A stretch of 64,000 nt of DNA from an uncultured Alphaproteobacteria bacterium (GTDB lineage Bacteria > Pseudomonadota > Alphaproteobacteria > Caulobacterales > Caulobacteraceae). Under the pieces are notes generated by a model. The model worked only from the letters and a program-made list of their open reading frames with translations, had not been told where the DNA came from and did no database searches. Every line of letters starts with the position of its first letter. Positions within the stretch are counted from its first letter, which is position 1. Both the position numbers and the translations under genes were made by a program. Location of the stretch: positions 1 through 64,000 of the forward strand of contig CALETE010000040.1 in the NCBI GenBank assembly GCA_937920085.1, written 5' to 3'. This document shows positions 5,446 through 14,028 of this stretch, piece by piece.

Positions 5446-6695
5446 TTCCCGGCCTCCGCCTTGCGAAGGGGCGTGACGTTGTCGCCGGTCGCCGCAGCCT
5501 CGCCCGCACAATAGGTCGCCCAATCTTCCATGAGCCGCGCCCGACGCTCCAGCAGGTCGCCACGACGATATGCAGCTTCCGCCTTGTTCCCGATGGTGTG
5601 AGCAAGGGCCATTTCCAAAATCTCGTTTGAATAGCCGGTCTGTTCTGATCCCCAATCCCGGAAGGCGGAGCGGAAGCCATGGACGGTTTCAGATCGACCC
5701 ATGCGCCGCAAGACCATTGCCAGGGCCATGTTTGACAGTGAACCCTTGCGCGGAGCCGGGAAGACATAATTCCCGCCCGCCTCTTTCATTTCCGCCAGGA
5801 TCGCCCGCGCCCGCGAAGACAGTGAAACCCGGTGCGACCTTCCTGCCTTCATTCGGTCCGCCGGAACCGTCCAGACGCCCGCCGTAAGATCGACTTCAGC
5901 CCAGGTCATGCCCAGCACCTCGCCGGTCCGGGCTGCGGTCAGGATCGCAAATTCCAGGGCCTTCGCAGCGGTCGCCTTCGCCTCGCGCAATTGCCCCATG
6001 AAGGCCGGAACCTCGCCATAGGGCATAGCCTCATGGTGGCCGCGTGTCAGTTTGGCGCGGGCGGGCAAGATCATCTGCAGATGGCCGCGCCAAGCCGCCG
6101 GGTTCTCGCCGGTCCGCTGGCCTCGCGCCTTGGCGCTATTCAGGACCGCTTCAACCCGACCGCGAACACGGTTTGCCGTTTCCGGCTTGGCTTTCCAGAT
6201 CGGCTCCAGGACCGCCAGAACATGGGAGGTTTCAATTTCTGACACGGGAATATCTCCCATGACGGGAAAGACGTAATCCCGCAGAGTGTTCGGCCATTGG
6301 GTCCGGTGTTTCGGATTCCGCCAGCCTTCCGCATTGGCGGCGATATGAGCCTCAGCAGCGGCCTTGAAGGTGATCCCGGCGACCTTTTCGGCTTGGGCCT
6401 TGGCAAGGGCCTCAGCGGCCTCTTTCTCGCGCTCCTCCAGCGGATCAATCCCGGCCTTGATCTTTAGCCGCATCGCCGCCGCCAGGTCGCGGGCGTCCGC
6501 CAGCTTGACCCCATCGGGTCCGGCGTCACCCAAGCCCAGGTCTCGCGTCTTACCCATCAGGGAATACCGGAAGACCCAAAACCTGGCGCCGGTGGTCTTG
6601 ACCAGGAGCCGCAGCCCGCCGCCGTCAACATGGCTTCCCGGCTTGGCGCTTTGGACCCCTAGCGCCGTCAGCTTGTTTTCGACCTTGCGCGGCAT
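5442..6695 (-). CDS. int: Tyrosine recombinase / integrase (DUF4102 type)
   Basis: A site-specific recombinase for integration into tRNA-Ser, 417 aa. The N-terminal Arm-binding DUF4102 region (residues 5-90) includes SHVDGGGLRLLVKTTG. The core-binding domain spans about 105-195. The catalytic domain carries Arg256 (TAARTGEVLG), Lys283, His339 and Arg342 (HGFRSAFRDW), His366 and the nucleophile Tyr376 (AAYRRGD). All expected residues are present, so it looks active. It reads away from the nearby attR site, inward. The acidic protein gene follows with ATGA overlap. Family identity is firm; its link to the two att sites rests on position. Confidence 0.93.
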   Translation of the reverse strand: MPRKVENKLTALGVQSAKPGSHVDGGGLRLLVKTTGARFWVFRYSLMGKTRDLGLGDAGPDGVKLADARDLAAAMRLKIKAGIDPLEEREKEAAEALAKAQAEKVAGITFKAAAEAHIAANAEGWRNPKHRTQWPNTLRDYVFPVMGDIPVSEIETSHVLAVLEPIWKAKPETANRVRGRVEAVLNSAKARGQRTGENPAAWRGHLQMILPARAKLTRGHHEAMPYGEVPAFMGQLREAKATAAKALEFAILTAARTGEVLGMTWAEVDLTAGVWTVPADRMKAGRSHRVSLSSRARAILAEMKEAGGNYVFPAPRKGSLSNMALAMVLRRMGRSETVHGFRSAFRDWGSEQTGYSNEILEMALAHTIGNKAEAAYRRGDLLERRARLMEDWATYCAGEAAATGDNVTPLRKAEAGK

Positions 6696-6858
6696 GACTT
6701 AGACCCCGTTCCCCGAACCGTTCCCCGTAAGATAGATGGGTTTTAGGGGAACGCAATGGGCTGCGCTTAGACGGGATGGGATTGGCTATTCCATAACGTT
6801 TGGGAAAATATAGGGAAATGGGCTCTAATGGGCTGCAATGGAATGATTGTAAGGCGGA
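6696..6858. promoter_or_regulatory. Integrase upstream region with short repeats
   Basis: CGTTCCCCG occurs twice in direct orientation (6707-6715, 6719-6727; 12-bp period), and an inverted CGTTCCCC copy lies at 6746-6753. Closer to attR, AATGGGCT occurs three times (6755, 6817, 6827). Such paired motifs between int and att are candidates for operator and integrase arm-type sites. No strong promoter hexamers could be picked with confidence. Confidence 0.45.
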
Positions 6859-6872
6859 CACCCCGTCCGCCA
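6859..6872 (+). repeat. attR: 14-bp copy of tRNA-Ser 3' end
   Basis: CACCCCGTCCGCCA, identical to 865-878. The bases just upstream (GGCGGA) could pair with its TCCGCC, giving a local inverted repeat. Host DNA is inferred to resume at 6873. Confidence 0.85.
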
Positions 6873-7005
6873 GGACCCGAGAGTTTCTCGGCGCGTCACC
6901 CTTGGTCTGGGCCTCAGGGAAATATGGCCAGAACCTGGCAACAAATCCGCTAATTCCTAGGGTTCCTCGCCCTTCTGTTTGAGCGCCCCTGGTCCCTGCA
7001 GACAT
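6873..7005. other. Intergenic host DNA after attR; nothing recognised
   Basis: There is no coding frame with convincing codon use, no RNA gene and no repeat beyond the terminator that follows. Confidence 0.5.
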
Positions 7006-7038
7006 AAAAACGCCCCCCGCCCTTGCGGGCGAGAGGCG
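7006..7038 (-). terminator. Rho-independent terminator of the acyl-CoA dehydrogenase gene
   Basis: On the minus strand a 12-bp stem, CGCCTCTCGCCC paired with GGGCGGGGGGCG around a GCAA loop, is followed by TTTTT. It begins about 25 nt after the stop codon. Confidence 0.85.
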
Positions 7039-7063
7039 CGTTCGATCAAAATCTTAAGTCGAT

Positions 7064-8389
7064 TTAGCCGTTGCGGAAGGTCGCGGTCAGGGACTGGTCT
7101 TCCGGCATTTCGCGATACTGACGCAGCTCATTACGGCCGACCACCATGTGGTGGACTTCGTCTGGACCGTCCGCAATGCGCAGGGTGCGGGTGTTAGCGT
7201 ACATCCGGGCCAGGGGGGTGTGCTGAGACACACCGAGAGCGCCGTGCATTTGGATCGCCTGATCGATGATCTGGCAGACCCGCTCGGGAACCATGGCCTT
7301 GACCATGTGGATCCAGACGCGGGCTTCCTGGTTACCCAGGACGTCCATGGCCTTAGCGGCCTTGAGAACCATCAGGCGCATGGCTTCGATGTCGATGCGG
7401 GCGCGGGAGATGATCTCCAGATTGCCACCCAGTTGCACGAGGGGCTTGCCGAAGGCGGTGCGGGTCAGGCCACGGGCGACCAACAGGTCCAGAGCCTTTT
7501 CCGCCTGCCCGATGGCACGCATGCAGTGGTGGATACGACCGGGGCCGAGGCGCAGCTGAGAGATTTCAAAGCCACGGCCTTCGCCGAGCAGCATGTTGGA
7601 GGCCGGCACCCGGGCATTATCGAACACGATGTGCATGTGGCCGTGAGGGGCATCAGGGTCGCCGAACACGTGCTGGGGTCCGATGATCTTAACGCCGGGG
7701 GTGTCGGTGGGCACCAGGATCTGCGACTGGCGCAGGTTGGGTGGACCGTCCGGGCTGGTCTGGACCATGGTGATCATGACCTTGCAGCGTGGATCGCCTG
7801 CACCGGAGATGTAGTGCTTCTCACCATTGATGACGTATTCGTCACCGACCAAGGTCGCGCGGGTATTGACGTTCTTGGCGTCGGAAGAGGCCGAGTGCAG
7901 CTCGGTCATGGCAAAGGCAGAGCGGATCTTGCCCGCCAGCAGGGGCTCGAGCCACTGCTTCTTCTGAGCCGGCGTGCCGACCCGTTCCAGGACTTCCATA
8001 TTGCCGGTATCAGGCGCGGCGCAGTTCATGCACTCCGAGGCCATACGGTTCTTGCCCAGCTCAACGGCGATATAGGCATAGTCGAGGTTGGAAAGACCTT
8101 CGCCAGTCTCGGCGTTGGGCAGGAAGAAATTCCACAGCCCTTCAGCCTTGGCCTTATCCTTGGCCGCTTCCAGCACTTCCAGCTGACCGGGGGCATAGGA
8201 CCAAATGTCGGTCTTGCCTTGACCCAGGCGCTCGAACTCTTCGGACATGGGGTTGACGGTTTCCCGAATGAACCGCTTCACGTGGTCCAGCAAAGGCATG
8301 GCCTTGGCGGACATCCGCAGATCGTTCAGGTCGTCCATCGGGTTCAGCGCGAAGCTGGAATCGGCCTTGTCGGCCGTGGACACGCTCAT
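7064..8389 (-). CDS. Acyl-CoA dehydrogenase, ACAD10/11-like
   Basis: A 441-aa flavoprotein that oxidises an acyl-CoA to the 2-enoyl-CoA. The N-terminal helical domain contains the SECMNCAAPDTGNMEVL segment typical of the ACAD10/11-like subgroup. The middle beta domain has AFAMTELHSASSDA, and the C-terminal helical domain ends with the QMHGALGVSQHTPLARMYAN motif near the FAD site. The ATG at 8389 is preceded by GGGAG, and a strong terminator follows. It lies downstream of the Baeyer-Villiger monooxygenase in the same direction with a 100-bp gap, so a common catabolic role is plausible. The exact substrate cannot be read from sequence. Confidence 0.88.
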   Translation of the reverse strand: MSVSTADKADSSFALNPMDDLNDLRMSAKAMPLLDHVKRFIRETVNPMSEEFERLGQGKTDIWSYAPGQLEVLEAAKDKAKAEGLWNFFLPNAETGEGLSNLDYAYIAVELGKNRMASECMNCAAPDTGNMEVLERVGTPAQKKQWLEPLLAGKIRSAFAMTELHSASSDAKNVNTRATLVGDEYVINGEKHYISGAGDPRCKVMITMVQTSPDGPPNLRQSQILVPTDTPGVKIIGPQHVFGDPDAPHGHMHIVFDNARVPASNMLLGEGRGFEISQLRLGPGRIHHCMRAIGQAEKALDLLVARGLTRTAFGKPLVQLGGNLEIISRARIDIEAMRLMVLKAAKAMDVLGNQEARVWIHMVKAMVPERVCQIIDQAIQMHGALGVSQHTPLARMYANTRTLRIADGPDEVHHMVVGRNELRQYREMPEDQSLTATFRNG

Positions 8390-8459
8390 GGTTTCACTCC
8401 CATCGGGTTTCAGTTTGGTCGCTGGTATTGGTAGCTTTGAAGCAAATCGATAAAAAATC

Positions 8460-8471
8460 AAACAACTGTTT
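8460..8471. promoter_or_regulatory. Possible operator AAACAACTGTTT
   Basis: A short inverted repeat (AAACA-AC-TGTTT) lies 70 bp upstream of the acyl-CoA dehydrogenase ATG. A near copy, AACACCTGTTT, lies just upstream of the monooxygenase gene at 10136-10146. It may be a shared regulator site, or the AT-rich hairpin of a terminator for the upstream gene. Confidence 0.25.
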
Positions 8472-8488
8472 TATTACGCACCCTGGGC

Positions 8489-10120
8489 TCAGCCAGCATG
8501 GGCACCTGACGCAAGTGCAAAGCCCTCATATCCCTTGGCCGCAATATCATTGCAGATCTGGCGATAGGGGCCCACACCGCCGACATAGGGCATGAAAACC
8601 CGAGGTTTCCCGGGCACGTTCGCGCCGAGATACCATGAGTTAGCCTGTGGATAGAGGGTCATGTCAGCCACCTCATTCACATGAGCCACCCAGCCGTTCT
8701 CGGCCTCTGGGGTGGCCTCGATCACACCGATCTGGCGCTGGTTCAGATACCCAATGCAATTGGTGATCCAATCCACATGCTGCTCGATTGACACCATCAT
8801 ATTGGACAGCACCGATGGGCTGCCGGGGCCTGTGACCATGAACAGGTTGGGGAAACCGGCAACCATGAGACCCAGATAGGTTTTAGGCCCATCGGCCCAT
8901 TTTTCCCGCAGACGCTCCCCTGCCCGGCCCTGGATGTCGATATTGTTCAGGGCTCCGGTCATGGCATCAAAGCCGATGGCATAGACGATGGCGTCGAATT
9001 CGTAATCGGCAGCCGCCGTCCGAACCCCCGTCGGGGTGATGGCCGTAATGGCACCCTTGCTTAGGTCGACCAGGGTGACATTGTCGCGATTGAAGGTCTC
9101 ATAATAGCCAGTATCGACGCAGAGCCGCTTGGTTCCGAAGGGATAGCCCTTAGGGCAAAGGATCTCAGCGGTTTCAGGGTCCTTGACGATGCTCTTGATC
9201 TTGTCGTGCACGAAATCCGCAGCCAGGGCGTTGGCGTCTAGGTTGACCATGACGTCCAAGAAGGACCCGCCAAGGGCGAAACCGCCCCGGGCCCAGCGCT
9301 TTTCGAACACGGCCTGGCGTTCTTCTGGCGAGACCTCAAAGGCCGACTGTTCCGAAGCTTCAACGGCGACAATCCCGGCGCCGGACTCCCGCGCCATCTG
9401 GCGGTAGGTTTCGCGATTAGCCTTCCAATCGGCCATCTTATCTGGGTTCAGAGGCCCATTGTGCGCTGGCACGCTGAAGTTTGGGGTGCGCTGAAACACA
9501 TGCAGATGGGCAGCCTGGGCGGCGATCTGTGGGATGGACTGGATGGCGGAAGATCCTGTGCCGATCACCGCAACGCGTTTTCCGGTGAAATCCACCCCCT
9601 CATGGGGCCAGCGACCGGTGTGATAGGATTTGCCCTTGAAGGTTTCCACCCCTGGGAAGCGCGGATCATTGGTTACCGACAGGCACCCCGTGGCCATGAC
9701 GCAATACTTGGCGACCACATGATCCCCGGCACTAGTCTGCACCTGCCAGCGATGAGCGGACTCGTCGAAGTGAGCAGAGGTCACCCGGGTTTCGAACTTG
9801 ATGTCCCGCCGCAGGTCGAACCGGTCGGCCACATGGTTCACATATTTCAGCAATTCCGGCTGGGTGGCATAGCGCTCGGTCCAAACCCATTCGTCTTCGA
9901 GCTCTGGCGAGAAGGAATAGGAATATTCCTGACTCTCAATGTCCACGCGGGCACCGGGATAACGGTTCCAGTACCAGGTCCCGCCGACGCCATCGCCTGC
10001 CTCAAAAATCTTTGCGGTCAGCCCCAGCCCGCGAAGCTTGTGCAACAGATAGAGGCCAGAAAATCCTGCGCCAACAATGACGACGTCATAGGATTCCTCA
10101 GCGGCGATTGACTTGTCCAT
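8489..10120 (-). CDS. Baeyer-Villiger flavin monooxygenase
   Basis: A 543-aa FAD- and NADPH-dependent enzyme that inserts oxygen next to a carbonyl, turning ketones into esters or lactones. FAD motif GAGFSG at residues 17-22, the type I BVMO fingerprint FKGKSYHTGRWP at 161-172, and the NADPH motif GTGSSA at 187-192 are all intact. GGTWYWNRYPGARVD after the first motif is typical of cyclohexanone/steroid-type BVMOs. The gene is divergent from an acyl-CoA ligase with a 160-bp shared upstream region, and an acyl-CoA dehydrogenase lies downstream. Together they suggest degradation of a ketone or cyclic compound. Confidence 0.92.
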   Translation of the reverse strand: MDKSIAAEESYDVVIVGAGFSGLYLLHKLRGLGLTAKIFEAGDGVGGTWYWNRYPGARVDIESQEYSYSFSPELEDEWVWTERYATQPELLKYVNHVADRFDLRRDIKFETRVTSAHFDESAHRWQVQTSAGDHVVAKYCVMATGCLSVTNDPRFPGVETFKGKSYHTGRWPHEGVDFTGKRVAVIGTGSSAIQSIPQIAAQAAHLHVFQRTPNFSVPAHNGPLNPDKMADWKANRETYRQMARESGAGIVAVEASEQSAFEVSPEERQAVFEKRWARGGFALGGSFLDVMVNLDANALAADFVHDKIKSIVKDPETAEILCPKGYPFGTKRLCVDTGYYETFNRDNVTLVDLSKGAITAITPTGVRTAAADYEFDAIVYAIGFDAMTGALNNIDIQGRAGERLREKWADGPKTYLGLMVAGFPNLFMVTGPGSPSVLSNMMVSIEQHVDWITNCIGYLNQRQIGVIEATPEAENGWVAHVNEVADMTLYPQANSWYLGANVPGKPRVFMPYVGGVGPYRQICNDIAAKGYEGFALASGAHAG

Positions 10121-10135
10121 GGATAGCCTCCTCCC

Positions 10136-10146
10136 AACACCTGTTT
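10136..10146. promoter_or_regulatory. Near copy of the AACANCTGTTT motif
   Basis: AACACCTGTTT sits 16-26 bp upstream of the monooxygenase ATG. It shares 10 of 12 positions with 8460-8471 when one extra base at the left is included. Weak evidence for co-regulation. Confidence 0.25.
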
Positions 10147-10281
10147 GGACGTAAGATAGCCCAGGGTGCGCGCATTAGACCAGATGGCAATCGCGCGAGC
10201 GCAATCAGGGCTTGCCTTTCGGTAGCCCCGGGATGGATACCGCCATGAGATTGGGATAGTTTTTTGGAATCTGACCCCGCC

Positions 10282-12024
10282 ATGAAAAAGGCGGCTGGCG
10301 GAAGACATCATCAGGGAGCGTTCGGATTGCACTATCAGGAACTAAAATCGGCTTGGGCGGAACTTACGGCGCCTGGAGCACCGTTCGAAATTGTCACTGA
10401 GACCGTGCGCGGAAATCCTCTGCGCTGTTACAAGAACGCCCCTCCCAATATCCGTGCCCTGTGGCTCTCCACCGCAGCCTTCGCCGATCGTACCTATATC
10501 GTCTACGAGGACGAGCGCCTCACCTATGCAGAGGCGCATAAAATCGTCGCTTCAGTGAGCAATTGGCTGCTGGCCAATGGCGTGACGTCAGGCGATCGCG
10601 TGGCCATCGCGATGCGCAACTATCCCGAATGGATGCTGTTGTACTGGGCTTGCGTGTCCATCGGCGTTGCTGCGGTGGGTGTGAATGCCTGGTGGACCGC
10701 GGATGAGCTGAACTATGCCCTGAAGGACTCCGCCCCCAAGGTCGCCTTCTGCGATGAAGAGCGTATGGCCCGGATCCGTGAAAATCCGGCGATGGCCGAC
10801 GGGATCACCTTGGTCGGTGTGCGCTGCAAGCCTGCTGACGACATTCTGCCCTGGGCAGACGTTCTTGCGACCGGCGGCGAAATGCCGCCTGCGGACATTG
10901 ATCCAGACGCTGACGCCTGCATCTTCTACACCTCCGGCACGACTGGCTTCCCGAAGGGTGCCCAGCTGACCCATCGCGGCTGCGTCGCCAATCTGTTCAA
11001 TATGATGTTCTCCGGTCAAGCGACGGCGCTGGCAACCCAAAGGGCAACCGGTGTGGTTCCAGACCCAACCGTTGCACCGCCGATCCCGGTCGCCCTTGTG
11101 ACAACACCCCTGTTCCACGTCACCGCTAACAATTGTGGTGCCTACGCGACCACAGCCGCAGGTGGCACCATGGTGCTGATGTACCGGTGGGATGCCGGTG
11201 AAGCTTTGAAGCTGATCGAGCGGGAAAAGGTCACAGCCATGAGCGGCGTGCCCGTCATGGCTCGTGAGGTCATCACCCACCCTGACTTTGCCACTCGCGA
11301 TACCTCTAGCTTGCTCAGCCTCGGCGGCGGTGGCGCGCAATTGCCACCAGATCTGGTGGCTAAGATCGACAGCCAGGTCGCCACAGCGCGCCCAAACACC
11401 GGCTATGGCATGACCGAAACCTGCGGCATCATCACCTCGGTCTCTGCCGATTTCTTCGTAGACCGCCCCGATAGTTGCGGCCCGGCGATGCCGAGCTTTG
11501 AAGCCAAGTGCGTGGATGACGCCGGAGATACCGTCCCAACCGGTTCCGTGGGCGAGCTCTGGGTTCGAGGCTCATCGGTCATCAAGGGCTATATCAACCG
11601 TCCCGAAGCCACAGCAGACTCCATCACCGATGGCTGGCTGCACACTGGCGATGTGGCCCGTATTGATGAAGACGGCTTCATCTATATCGTCGATCGCAAG
11701 AAGGACATGGTTCTGCGCGGCGGTGAAAACATCTATTGCGCGGAGGTCGAGGCAACCCTTTACCGGCACCCAGCCGTTGCGGAATGCACCGTCTTTGGGG
11801 TCCCTGACGACCGTCTGGGGGAAGAAGTCGGTGTTGCTGTTGTCTTCCGTCCCGGCATGAGCGCCACGGCTGATGAACTGCGCGCCCATTGCGTGGTCCT
11901 GATCGCCAAGCACAAGGCCCCTCGCTACATCTGGATCCGCACCGAACCCCTGCCCCGCAATGCGAGCGGCAAGTTCCTGAAGCGCGAGCTTCGCGAAACC
12001 CTGCCGATCGAGACTGCCGCTTAA
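10282..12024 (+). CDS. Acyl-CoA ligase (AMP-forming)
   Basis: A 580-aa member of the adenylate-forming superfamily that activates a carboxylic acid to its CoA thioester. The phosphate-binding loop TSGTTGFPKG starts at residue 217. The A5 motif NTGYGMTETCG and the hinge region GWLHTGDVARIDEDGF with DRKKDM follow, and the C-terminal catalytic lysine is in PRNASGKFLKRELR. The ATG at 10282 has no strong ribosome site; an in-frame TTG at 10264 is possible. It is divergent from the monooxygenase gene. The chain-length and substrate class cannot be fixed. A GC-rich hairpin follows the stop. Confidence 0.9.
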   Translation: MKKAAGGRHHQGAFGLHYQELKSAWAELTAPGAPFEIVTETVRGNPLRCYKNAPPNIRALWLSTAAFADRTYIVYEDERLTYAEAHKIVASVSNWLLANGVTSGDRVAIAMRNYPEWMLLYWACVSIGVAAVGVNAWWTADELNYALKDSAPKVAFCDEERMARIRENPAMADGITLVGVRCKPADDILPWADVLATGGEMPPADIDPDADACIFYTSGTTGFPKGAQLTHRGCVANLFNMMFSGQATALATQRATGVVPDPTVAPPIPVALVTTPLFHVTANNCGAYATTAAGGTMVLMYRWDAGEALKLIEREKVTAMSGVPVMAREVITHPDFATRDTSSLLSLGGGGAQLPPDLVAKIDSQVATARPNTGYGMTETCGIITSVSADFFVDRPDSCGPAMPSFEAKCVDDAGDTVPTGSVGELWVRGSSVIKGYINRPEATADSITDGWLHTGDVARIDEDGFIYIVDRKKDMVLRGGENIYCAEVEATLYRHPAVAECTVFGVPDDRLGEEVGVAVVFRPGMSATADELRAHCVVLIAKHKAPRYIWIRTEPLPRNASGKFLKRELRETLPIETAA

Positions 12025-12036
12025 TCCAGTAAACCG

Positions 12037-12064
12037 CCCCGGCTGTGGCTCGCCAGAGCCGGGG
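12037..12064. terminator. GC-rich hairpin between ligase and peptidase genes
   Basis: CCCCGGCT and AGCCGGGG form a perfect 8-bp stem 13 bp after the ligase stop codon. No T-run follows, so termination efficiency is uncertain. The stem covers a GTG that could otherwise start the next gene. Confidence 0.35.
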
Positions 12065-12102
12065 TGCCGACCCTAAACACACTCTTGTCGTCGAGGCCTA
12101 AG

Positions 12103-14028
12103 TTGAAATCTGCCCTTCTCGCCGCTGCTGCCTTGGCGGCCATTTCGGCTCAGGCCCATGCACAATCGGCAGGACCAAGTCCCCTGGCCATGCCGCCGGC
12201 AATCGACGCGCCGCAAGACCGTCCCTATCCCGGCGTGCTCAAGCTTTCGGTGGATGCGACCGACCTCGATCGACGTATTTTCCGGATAAAAGAATCCGTC
12301 CCTGTGTCGGGCCCGGGGCCCTTGACCCTGCTGTTTCCCATGTGGTTGCCAGGCAATCACTCCGCATCGGGTCAACTGGACAAACTTGCCGGCCTGATCA
12401 TCACTGCCAATGGCAAGCGTTTGGAATGGTTCCGAGATCCGGTCTCTGTCGCTGCTTTCCATGTGGATGTTCCAGCGGGTGTGAAAACTCTGGACCTGGA
12501 ATTCCAGCACCTGTCGCCCACGACCGGGGACCAAGGCCGCATTGTGGTCACCCAGGAAATGCTGAACGTGCAATGGAATAATCTGTTGCTCTATCCAGCG
12601 GGTTACTTCTCCCGGCAGATCCCCTTCGAAGCCCAGGTGAAACTACCTTCTGGCTGGAATTATGGAACCGCCTTGGAGGTTGCGACCTCAAGTGCCGACA
12701 CGGTCACATTCAAGCCGGTTGGTCTCGATACCCTGGTGGACTCTCCCATGTTCGCGGGCCGCTACTTCAAGAAGATTGATCTTGACCCTGGCGGACGCTC
12801 CAGGGTGACGCTGAATGTCATGGCCGATGAAGCGTATCAGTTAGAGCTCACGCCAACCCAGCTCCAGGCCCATAGAAACCTGGTGACCCAGGCCGACCGG
12901 CTCTACGGCGCGCGTCATTACGATCATTACGACATGCTGCTTGCCCTGACAGACCGCATGGGGGGTATTGGCCTCGAACACCAGAGGTCCAGCGAGAACG
13001 GCTCTAATCCGCGCTATTTTGCTGACTGGGACAAGCTGCCCACAGCGCGCGATCTCTTGCCCCACGAATACACCCACTCCTGGGACGGCAAATACCGTCG
13101 CCCCGCCGATCTCTGGACCGCCAATTTCAATGTGCCCATGCGCGGCAGCCTGCTGTGGGTTTACGAAGGCCAGACCCAATACTGGGGTTACATACTTGCG
13201 GCGCGCTCGAGCCTCCTTACCAAGCAGGAGGCTCTCGACGCCATCGCCTCCACTGCTGCGACCTATGACAATCGAGTGGGACGCGTCTGGCGACAGATGA
13301 GTGACACCACAAACGACCCCGTTATCGCTCAGCGCAGACCCCAGGCCTGGACCAGCTATCAGCGGAGCGAGGACTACTATTCCGAAGGCCAGCTGATCTG
13401 GCTTGATGCCGACACCCTGATCCGGGAAAAGACCGGCGGGACCAAGTCGCTGGACACCTTCGCCAAGGCCTTTTTCGGGGTCAATGACGGCGACTGGACC
13501 CAACTGACCTACAGGTTCGACGATGTGGTTGCGACGCTGAACCGGGTGGTTCCTTATGACTGGGCAACCTTCTTAAAGACCCGCCTGGAAGGACACGGTC
13601 CGGGTGCGCCCCTCGATGGCTTGACCCGGGGTGGCTACAAACTGGTCTATACCGAAACCCCAACTGCATATTTCACCAGCGCAGAGGTCAGGCGGAAGAG
13701 TGCAGACCTGACCTATTCCCTTGGCCTGTCGGTCAATAAGGATGGCGATCTGCTGAGCGTTTTCTGGGAAGGCCCCGCCTTTGACGCTGGGCTCTCCATT
13801 GGCCAAAAAATCGTGGCCGTAAATGGCTGGGCCTTTGATCAGGATCGTCTGAAAGTGGCGGTCACCGAGGCCAAAACCACGGGCATCGTCGACCTGATCG
13901 TCAAGGCTGGCGAGCACTATAAGACCGTGCACTTGGCCTATAAGGGCGGCCTACGCTATCCGCGCCTCGAGCGGATCGCCGGGACGCCAGATCGCCTTGG
14001 AGACATCCTGGAACCTCGCAAGGACTAA
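12103..14028 (+). CDS. Exported M61 family (glycyl) aminopeptidase with PDZ domain
   Basis: A periplasmic zinc metallopeptidase of 641 aa. The TTG start at 12103 is preceded by GAGG at 6-nt spacing and gives a clean signal peptide (KSALLAAAALAAISAQAHA); a GTG at 12064 is an alternative that adds 13 residues. The zinc site HEYTH is at residues 321-325, with a downstream Glu in WVYEGQTQYWG at about 355. Residues about 520-620 form a PDZ domain (SLGLSVNKDGDLLSVFW). It converges tail to tail with the ybbP-like permease, overlapping by 4 bp. Family assignment is firm; natural substrates are unknown. Confidence 0.88.
   Translation: MKSALLAAAALAAISAQAHAQSAGPSPLAMPPAIDAPQDRPYPGVLKLSVDATDLDRRIFRIKESVPVSGPGPLTLLFPMWLPGNHSASGQLDKLAGLIITANGKRLEWFRDPVSVAAFHVDVPAGVKTLDLEFQHLSPTTGDQGRIVVTQEMLNVQWNNLLLYPAGYFSRQIPFEAQVKLPSGWNYGTALEVATSSADTVTFKPVGLDTLVDSPMFAGRYFKKIDLDPGGRSRVTLNVMADEAYQLELTPTQLQAHRNLVTQADRLYGARHYDHYDMLLALTDRMGGIGLEHQRSSENGSNPRYFADWDKLPTARDLLPHEYTHSWDGKYRRPADLWTANFNVPMRGSLLWVYEGQTQYWGYILAARSSLLTKQEALDAIASTAATYDNRVGRVWRQMSDTTNDPVIAQRRPQAWTSYQRSEDYYSEGQLIWLDADTLIREKTGGTKSLDTFAKAFFGVNDGDWTQLTYRFDDVVATLNRVVPYDWATFLKTRLEGHGPGAPLDGLTRGGYKLVYTETPTAYFTSAEVRRKSADLTYSLGLSVNKDGDLLSVFWEGPAFDAGLSIGQKIVAVNGWAFDQDRLKVAVTEAKTTGIVDLIVKAGEHYKTVHLAYKGGLRYPRLERIAGTPDRLGDILEPRKD

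Larger units (their letters stand above)
865..6872. mobile_element. tRNA-Ser-integrated element, about 6 kb, satellite-like
   Basis: The element is bounded by the 14-bp direct repeat CACCCCGTCCGCCA: at 865-878 it is the tRNA-Ser 3' end, and at 6859-6872 it sits 164 bp upstream of the integrase start. All genes inside read leftward in this order: integrase, acidic protein, SOS-type promoter, 258-aa unknown, AlpA-like protein, two ORFans, a winged-helix protein, a Rep-like protein with iterons, a DUF5681 protein, and four RLxRLE proteins. It carries excision and replication-like functions but no recognisable virion, terminase large subunit, relaxase or type IV secretion genes. A phage satellite (PICI-like) or a cryptic integrated replicon is the best inference. 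The boundaries are well supported; the biological class is not proven. Confidence 0.85.

Noticed and set aside
6707..6723. GTTC...GTTC pair upstream of the integrase as a second LexA box
   Set aside because: The spacer is 8 bases, not 7. The pair is better explained by the repeated CGTTCCCC motif.
7148..8434. 428-codon plus-strand open frame over the acyl-CoA dehydrogenase gene
   Set aside because: It is antisense to a fully motif-supported gene, and its translation has no recognisable domain and unusual His/Gly richness.
9461..10111. 216-codon plus-strand open frame over the monooxygenase gene
   Set aside because: Antisense of the FAD and NADPH domains; no start signal and no domain.
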